Below the pieces are notes generated by a model that saw only the letters and a list, made by a program, of their open reading frames with translations, was not told the DNA's origin and ran no database searches. This document shows positions 58,517-64,000 of a stretch of 64,000 nt of DNA, in pieces. The translations under genes and the position numbers were made by a program. The stretch is taken from contig NZ_JAEEGC010000037.1 of the NCBI RefSeq assembly GCF_019207025.1, positions 1 through 64,000 on the forward strand. The letters run 5' to 3'. The DNA comes from Clostridium thailandense (lineage in GTDB: Bacteria; Bacillota; Clostridia; Clostridiales; Clostridiaceae). The stretch's first letter is position 1; each line of letters begins with the position of its first letter.

Positions 58517-59647
58517 TCATAAAATAAAATCACACATAATGCTGTTAGAAACTTCTATTCCTCTTCTACTTAAAAATAATTTGTCACCCTCTCTAACCAT
58601 CATACCATTACCTATATACTTTTTTAGAACCCCTTCATATACTGAAAAAATGTCTTTTCTAAATCTTTTATTAAATTCATTTTTAGAGACTCCTTCTATT
58701 TTTCTAAGTCCCATAAACATGAATTCCTCCATATCATCTTTAATAGAGTTTTTATGCACATCAAGCTTTAACTCTCTATTAGTATTAATATCATTAATAT
58801 ATTCTTCTATAATTTCTGTTTTTCTATACCTTAAGCCATCAGCATATGAATGTGCTCCAGCTCCACACCCTACATATTCTTCTAAATTCCAATATACCAA
58901 ATTATGTTCACATTCTCTTTCCATCTTTGCAAAATTAGATATTTCATACTGGTAATATCCATTTTTCCCTAAAAAATCAATTGCATATCGGTACATTTCC
59001 CTTTCAATTTCTTCCTCTGGTAAATTAATTTTCTCTTCCTCATACATTTTACAAAAAGGTGTATTTTCCTCAATAATGAGACTATAACAAGAAATATGCT
59101 CAGGCTTTAAATTTACAACATTCTTCAATGTTTCTTTAAAATCTTTCATATTTTGGTCTGGAATTCCAAACATTAAATCTATGTTTATATTATCAAAACC
59201 TAACTTTCTAGAAAGCTGGTATGCATCTATAAATTCATTAATATTGTGTATTCTTCCCAAGTTATCTAACAAATGATTTTGCCATGCTTGAAGTCCTATG
59301 CTTAATCTGTTAACTCCCATTTCTCTTAAAAATCTTAATTTTTCTTCTGTAAAGGTTCCTGGATTACCCTCTACTGTAAATTCTAAATCTTCAGCCTTTA
59401 TAAGTTTTTCAATAGATTTCTTTATATTAAACCATCCTTCTAAAGATAAATAGGTGGGAGTTCCCCCACCTATAAATATTGTCTTTATCACTCTATCTTT
59501 AATACTTTCTATATCTTTAGCTAAAGCCTTAGAATATTCAATCATAAGTTTTTCTTTGCCACAGAATGAGGGAAAATCACAATATAGGCACTTTTGCTTG
59601 CAAAAGGGAATATGGATATATAATGATATTTCTTTGTTTTTTAACAT
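58517..59647 (-). CDS. hemW: Radical SAM heme chaperone HemW (coproporphyrinogen III oxidase-like)
   Basis: 376 residues. SLYIHIPFCKQKCLYCDF carries the radical-SAM cysteines C16, C20 and C23; IGGGTPTYL and the GLQAWQ segment follow, with a C-terminal HemN-like domain. The lepA-hemW-hrcA neighbourhood is typical of HemW, a heme-binding protein, not of true HemN. ATG 59647 has GGAGGG eight bases upstream; the open frame extends six codons further. Confidence 0.93.
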   Translation of the reverse strand: MLKNKEISLYIHIPFCKQKCLYCDFPSFCGKEKLMIEYSKALAKDIESIKDRVIKTIFIGGGTPTYLSLEGWFNIKKSIEKLIKAEDLEFTVEGNPGTFTEEKLRFLREMGVNRLSIGLQAWQNHLLDNLGRIHNINEFIDAYQLSRKLGFDNINIDLMFGIPDQNMKDFKETLKNVVNLKPEHISCYSLIIEENTPFCKMYEEEKINLPEEEIEREMYRYAIDFLGKNGYYQYEISNFAKMERECEHNLVYWNLEEYVGCGAGAHSYADGLRYRKTEIIEEYINDINTNRELKLDVHKNSIKDDMEEFMFMGLRKIEGVSKNEFNKRFRKDIFSVYEGVLKKYIGNGMMVREGDKLFLSRRGIEVSNSIMCDFIL

Positions 59648-59690
59648 TATTGAATCCCTCCACAATATAAAAATTTTGAGATGTATTATT

Positions 59691-61499
59691 TTATTCTTCT
59701 GTTTTAAGAACAGCCATAAATGCTTCCTGTGGAACTTCTACACTTCCAACCTGTCTCATTCTTTTCTTTCCTTCCTTTTGTTTCTCAAGAAGCTTTTTCT
59801 TTCTTGATATGTCTCCACCATAACATTTTGCTAAAACGTCTTTTCTCATAGCCTTAACGGTTTCTCTTGCAATAACCTTTCCACCAACTGCCGCTTGAAT
59901 AGGTATTTCAAATAGCTGTCTTGGAATAATTTCCTTTAATTTTTCTGCAATTCCTCTTCCTCTTGCATACGCTCTTTCTTCAGGAACTATCATTGATAAT
60001 GCATCTACAATATCTCCATTTAGAAGTATATCAAGCTTTACAAGCTTTGCTTGTGCATATCCTGCTAACTCATAATCTAGTGATGCATATCCTCTTGTTC
60101 TTGATTTTAATACATCAAAGAAATCGTATATTATTTCATTTAGTGGAATTTCATAATTTAAAGATACTCTTGTAGTATCTAGATATTGCATATCCTTAAA
60201 AGTTCCCCGTCTACTTTGAGCTAAATCCATAACTGATCCAACATAATCCGACGGTGTTATAATAGATGCCTTTACTATTGGTTCTTCCATGTACTTTATT
60301 TCTGAAGGCTCTGGAAGATTTGTAGGATTTGTAAGTTCAATCAATGTACCATCATTCTTTATTATCTTATATACAACAGATGGAGCTGTAGTTATGATAT
60401 CTAAATTAAACTCTCTTTCTACTCTTTCTTGTATTACATCCATATGAAGAAGACCTAAGAAACCACATCTAAATCCAAAACCCAATGCTATGGACGTTTC
60501 TGGTTCAAAAGATAAAGCTGCATCATTCACTTGGAGCTTTTCTAATGCTTCTTTTAATTCATTATATTTTGCTCCGTCTACAGGGTAAATACCACTGAAC
60601 ACCATAGGAACTGCTGGTCTATAACCTTCAAGCGCCTCTTCTGCTGGTCTTTTAGCTTCTGTCACAGTATCTCCTACACGAGCATCTCTGACATTTTTTA
60701 TAGATGCTGTAAAATATCCAACATCTCCAGCTCTAAGTTCAGTAACTGGCATATAGCGTGGAACAAATACACCCGTTTCTGTAACTTCATACACTTTATC
60801 TGTTGATATAAGCTTTATTTCTGTACCTGGTTTTATTGTCCCTTCTTTAACTCTTATATGACATACAACTCCTTTGTAACTGTCATAATATGAATCAAAT
60901 ATAAGAGCTTTTAGAGGAGCTTCTTCGTCTCCCTCTGGTGCCGGAACTTTTTCAACTATAGCTTCAAGCACATCCTCTATATTAATTCCTGTTTTCGCTG
61001 AAACAAGAGGTGCATCTTCTGCTTCTATACCTATTATATCCTCTATCTCTTTTTTAACCTCTTCTGGTCTAGCACTAGCTAAATCTATCTTATTTATTAC
61101 AGGAACAATTTCCAGATTATGATCTAATGCTAAATAGCAATTGGCTAAAGTTTGTGCTTGTATGCCCTGTGTAGCATCTACTACAAGTATTGCTCCTTCA
61201 CAAGCTGCCAAGCTTCTAGAAACCTCATAATTAAAATCGACATGTCCAGGGGTATCTATAAGATTTAACACATATTCCTCTCCATCTGCTCTCTTATATA
61301 CAAGTCTTACCGCCTGCGATTTAATTGTTATTCCTCTTTCTTTCTCTAACTCCATGTTGTCAAGTACCTGCTCATCCATCTCTCTTTCGGTAAGGGTACC
61401 TGTTTTTTCAATCAATCTATCTGCAAGTGTTGATTTACCATGATCTATATGAGCAACAATAGAAAAATTTCTTATACGCTTTTGTCTTTCGCTCTGCAT
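59691..61499 (-). CDS. lepA: Elongation factor 4 (LepA)
   Basis: Ribosome-bound GTPase of the EF-G family. 602 residues. G-domain motifs [22 protein letters not shown] and NKIDLASA, domains II and III, and the LepA-specific C-terminal domain (from about 400, [14 protein letters not shown], then [16 protein letters not shown]). GGAGGG precedes the ATG. Upstream of hemW by 44 bp. Confidence 0.97.
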   Translation of the reverse strand: MQSERQKRIRNFSIVAHIDHGKSTLADRLIEKTGTLTEREMDEQVLDNMELEKERGITIKSQAVRLVYKRADGEEYVLNLIDTPGHVDFNYEVSRSLAACEGAILVVDATQGIQAQTLANCYLALDHNLEIVPVINKIDLASARPEEVKKEIEDIIGIEAEDAPLVSAKTGINIEDVLEAIVEKVPAPEGDEEAPLKALIFDSYYDSYKGVVCHIRVKEGTIKPGTEIKLISTDKVYEVTETGVFVPRYMPVTELRAGDVGYFTASIKNVRDARVGDTVTEAKRPAEEALEGYRPAVPMVFSGIYPVDGAKYNELKEALEKLQVNDAALSFEPETSIALGFGFRCGFLGLLHMDVIQERVEREFNLDIITTAPSVVYKIIKNDGTLIELTNPTNLPEPSEIKYMEEPIVKASIITPSDYVGSVMDLAQSRRGTFKDMQYLDTTRVSLNYEIPLNEIIYDFFDVLKSRTRGYASLDYELAGYAQAKLVKLDILLNGDIVDALSMIVPEERAYARGRGIAEKLKEIIPRQLFEIPIQAAVGGKVIARETVKAMRKDVLAKCYGGDISRKKKLLEKQKEGKKRMRQVGSVEVPQEAFMAVLKTEE

Positions 61500-61535
61500 A
61501 CTATTTTACCCTCCATTACTAATATTAACAATTTA

Positions 61536-61563
61536 AAAGATTTGCATCATACTGCAAATCTTT
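61536..61563 (-). terminator. Hairpin between the spoIIP unit and lepA
   Basis: AAAGATTTGCA (61536-61546) and TGCAAATCTTT (61553-61563), a perfect 11-bp stem with a 6-nt loop. On the minus strand TTAAATTG follows, so the T-tract is short. Confidence 0.6.
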
Positions 61564-61633
61564 CTTATACCCTTGGTAACTTATAAATAATCATAGTAAA
61601 TTATAACACAAGGTTAGTATAGTGAAAAGTATA

Positions 61634-61984
61634 TTACTTGACTTTATTATGCAAAGCACTGTTTATTTTTTCTTCCATACCTTTAAATGCTTCAGAAGTT
61701 TTGTTTATAATCCCCGATGCATTATTATGGACCTTATTTTCTATGTCATTAACTAATTTTATAGAACCATTTTTCATATTATCAACAACTTTACTATTGA
61801 TGTATAAAGAATATTCGTTTATATCCATTCTAAAGTCGAAGGGAGATATGCTATAATTTATCTTAAACCCAGATCTATCCTTTATAAATTTAGGCAGATC
61901 TCCACTTATTACTATAAAACCATAGAATACTATCATTATGCATATCGATAAAATTAGTATAATTCCCTTAATTTTTCCTTTCAT
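61634..61984 (-). CDS. Small membrane-anchored protein, function unknown
   Basis: 116 residues. N-terminal signal-anchor (about 7-29, GIILILSICIMIVFYGFIVI), then a charged extracytoplasmic part, probably helical, ending KINSALHNKVK. AGGGGGTG precedes the ATG. It lies between spoIIP and lepA on the same strand, 106 bp after spoIIP. I do not recognise the family; the position suggests a sporulation or envelope role but this is inference. Confidence 0.65.
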   Translation of the reverse strand: MKGKIKGIILILSICIMIVFYGFIVISGDLPKFIKDRSGFKINYSISPFDFRMDINEYSLYINSKVVDNMKNGSIKLVNDIENKVHNNASGIINKTSEAFKGMEEKINSALHNKVK

Positions 61985-62090
61985 AAAAAAGACACCCCCT
62001 GATAAGAACTCATAATTTCATCATGTTTCTATATCAATAAGGATGTACTCTTTTTTACACTTTTATTCAATTGTAGTATATTTTATTATA

Positions 62091-63200
62091 TTATTTATCG
62101 ATACTTTCAGCTATCGCTCTAGCTAAATACTTTGCAGATGCTTTCGCTTCATCAGTAGTGTTTACATCCGCTCCTACTTCTACCAAAATCGCATTATTAC
62201 TTCTATCTTGATTAAAATATCTAGTTCCATAATTGTAATATATCATTTCTCTAAAAAATCCTGGAAAATTCTTATCACAACTTTCTTTTATCTTATTTGC
62301 TAATTCCATATTTTTATCAAAATGAGGATTCTTTCTTGCCATTACAATACTTATTCTAGCAACATTTTCTCCATTCATTTTAGTTGTAACTATCTTTTTA
62401 TTGTTATCTACCGAATCTCTATGTAAATCTATTATTAGTTTGAAATCTTTATACTGCTTTAAATACTTATCTAACGTAACTACAGATCTAGCATAACTTT
62501 GTGTATAAGCCTCAGCATCATGTACAGTCTTGTCATTAATAGCTGATATTCCATACCCTGATTGAAGCTCACTTACCAAAGCATCACCTACTGCACAAAC
62601 ATTTTGACTAGTATCAGAACTTATCGCATTGCCCGGCTTATAGCTTTCCGTGGTATGAGTGTGATATATTAAAACTTCAGGCTTACTTGTATTTAAAGTT
62701 TTTTTAAGTTTTGGATCGCGTACGCTTACCTCTTTATTCTTTAGATTTAAATCATCATTTGATTCTGAATCCGTTTTATCAGTGTTCTTAGCTATTTGTT
62801 TATCATCCAATTTAAAATGATTAAAATCTATATTTACGTTTTCCTTACCCTCTGAACCTTCTGTATCAATAAAAGATACTTCTCTACCTATTACTGACAT
62901 AGGATTTTTCAAATTTAACCCTGCCATTCCTAAGGCTAGCTGTTGAATTGTAACTCCATTTTCAGCCATATCCTCCTCATTAAAAGATGTAGATTTTACA
63001 ACGGGTAAAGTATAATTCAGTATTTGAACAAAAACCATATTTCGATTAACATTATTGCTATAGGAATTTGCTCTTGCTACAGAGGCTGGAATCGCAATTG
63101 TAAGTATCGACAGTATCAAAGCAGAAGTTTTTGCCCCAAATTTACCCTTAGCGTTCATCTTTTTATAATTTAGATTTAAACTTTTTTGAAAAAACTTCAA
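62091..63200 (-). CDS. spoIIP: Stage II sporulation protein P (peptidoglycan amidase/endopeptidase)
   Basis: Degrades peptidoglycan with SpoIID and SpoIIM during engulfment. About 369 residues: a short cytosolic N-terminus, one membrane helix (about 28-46), a linker, and the SpoIIP catalytic domain with PEVLIYHTHTTESYKP, LIIDLHRDSV and ILVEVGADVN, which contain the presumed zinc ligands. Start choice: the TTG at 63200 has a GGGGGGG tract seven bases upstream; the open frame's GTG at 63221 lies before that tract, and the ATG of KKMNAKG has no site. Downstream of gpr, as usual. Confidence 0.88.
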   Translation of the reverse strand: MKFFQKSLNLNYKKMNAKGKFGAKTSALILSILTIAIPASVARANSYSNNVNRNMVFVQILNYTLPVVKSTSFNEEDMAENGVTIQQLALGMAGLNLKNPMSVIGREVSFIDTEGSEGKENVNIDFNHFKLDDKQIAKNTDKTDSESNDDLNLKNKEVSVRDPKLKKTLNTSKPEVLIYHTHTTESYKPGNAISSDTSQNVCAVGDALVSELQSGYGISAINDKTVHDAEAYTQSYARSVVTLDKYLKQYKDFKLIIDLHRDSVDNNKKIVTTKMNGENVARISIVMARKNPHFDKNMELANKIKESCDKNFPGFFREMIYYNYGTRYFNQDRSNNAILVEVGADVNTTDEAKASAKYLARAIAESIDK

Positions 63201-63283
63201 AGTTAAGCCCCCCCATCTCACGTAAATTAATTTTTACGCTTTCGCGATATTAAATTATATGAGAGGGGGGTAAAATTTATAAC

Positions 63284-64000
63284 TTAACTTAAAAATCTAT
63301 TTATATCGTCTAAATCTAGAGCCGGTTGAAGAGCTATATTTATTCCATTAGCTATTACCTTTGATACTGAATCTATGACTAAATCCACCTCTTTTGGAGT
63401 AACCATAAGATTCCCAACATAAGGATCTAAAACCTCTGTAATCATCTTTTGTTTTTCTTCTTTATCTATAGACTTTAGCATACTATAAAATTCTCCGCCC
63501 TTTTGAGTCTGATTTATCATTTGATCTAATACTAAATCTATAGTATCATTTGCCATTGTAGCAGCATCTACAACTGTTGGAACTCCTATTGCTATAACAG
63601 GTATTCCCAAAGTCTGCTGACTTAATTCCATCCTTCTATTTCCTACTCCAGACCCTGGCGATATTCCAGTATTTCCAAGCTGGATAGTTGAATTTACTCT
63701 TTCTAATTTTCTCGATGCTAAAGCATCAATACATATTATCAAGTTAGGTTTTATCTTATCTACAACACCTTTTATAATTTCTCCTGTTTCAATACCCGTA
63801 AGTCCTAAAACTCCTGGTGCTATAGCACATACTGGCCTTATACCCTCATCAATCTGATCCGGTATAAGCTGCTTTAAATGTCTTGTCACCATAAGCTTTG
63901 AGACTACTTTAGGTCCTAATGCGTCAGGAGTTATATTCCAGTTTCCTAGTCCAACTACAAGCGCAGTCATACTATCATCAAGCTTTACCATATCAGATAA
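63284..64000 (-). CDS. gpr: Spore protease GPR (germination endopeptidase), 5' end outside the window
   Basis: Degrades small acid-soluble spore proteins during germination. 239 codons are present and the frame stays open through the window edge, so the N-terminal propeptide and first part are missing; intact enzymes are about 320-370 residues. Visible A25-family segments: ALVVGLGNWNITPDALGP, ICIDALASRKLERVNSTIQ, NTGISPGSGVGNRR and GVPTVVDAATMA. The ATG at 63991 is internal and not the true start. It precedes spoIIP. Confidence 0.93.
   Translation of the reverse strand, partial: LSDMVKLDDSMTALVVGLGNWNITPDALGPKVVSKLMVTRHLKQLIPDQIDEGIRPVCAIAPGVLGLTGIETGEIIKGVVDKIKPNLIICIDALASRKLERVNSTIQLGNTGISPGSGVGNRRMELSQQTLGIPVIAIGVPTVVDAATMANDTIDLVLDQMINQTQKGGEFYSMLKSIDKEEKQKMITEVLDPYVGNLMVTPKEVDLVIDSVSKVIANGINIALQPALDLDDINRFLS

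Overview
The window is AT-rich (close to 30% G+C by eye) chromosomal DNA of a spore-forming, low-GC Firmicute, most probably a Clostridium sensu stricto species. The reasons are the gene order around dnaK and rpoD, sporulation genes (gpr, spoIIP, yqfC, yqfD, a cotS-like gene, a SPOCS-domain gene), strong AGGAGG ribosome binding sites, and the clostridial purine order E-C-F-M-N-H-D. Almost every gene is on the minus strand. I see no prophage, insertion sequence, CRISPR array, tRNA or rRNA. One stable RNA gene, rnpB, is clear.

Layout. 1-7 kb: an MBL-fold hydrolase (+), two tandem paralogous amino-acid permeases, and a pair of membrane-anchored exported proteins (a probable beta-propeller and a phosphodiester glycosidase). 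7-15 kb: the purine operon purECFMNHD behind a guanine-class riboswitch, with a divergent SGNH esterase. 15-18.5 kb: a zinc-ribbon protein, a DUF218 protein, and an NCS2 purine permease behind a second guanine riboswitch. 18.4-27.6 kb: two related stand-alone Eco57I/TaqI-type adenine methyltransferases that frame a metallophosphoesterase, a 44-aa protein, a MATE exporter and an HtrA protease; then lgt. 27.9-36.8 kb: rnpB, a 49-aa protein, then dgt, dnaG, sigA, a PH-domain membrane protein, trmK and a Nif3-like gene, and the cotS-like gene (+) followed by an unclassified structured intergenic element. 36.8-64 kb: a long co-directional housekeeping block, read on the minus strand as gpr(partial)-spoIIP-hyp-lepA-hemW-hrcA-grpE-dnaK-dnaJ-prmA-rsmE-mtaB-HIT-rpsU-[yqeY remnant]-yqfC-yqfD-pgpH-ybeY-dgkA/PAP2-[cdd remnant]-era-recO-DUF4342-CBS regulator-ppdK, then the SPOCS gene.

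How parts work together. Purine synthesis and purine uptake have matching control regions: a 21-bp dyad (18 of 21 positions identical) about 71 bp upstream of the -35 box, a 17-bp-spaced promoter, and a C74-type riboswitch whose antiterminator and terminator can both be read. The heat-shock operon has a perfect CIRCE element just downstream of a consensus promoter.

Most interesting observations: the shared dyad upstream of both purine units; the two orphan adenine methyltransferases; the frameshifted remnants of cdd and yqeY sitting exactly where the intact genes lie in related genomes; a multi-helix intergenic element after the cotS-like gene; a probable CUG start for recO; and palindromic repeats, one of which appears to have changed the RsmE C-terminus. 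Many start codons below were placed by ribosome binding site and differ from the longest open frame.
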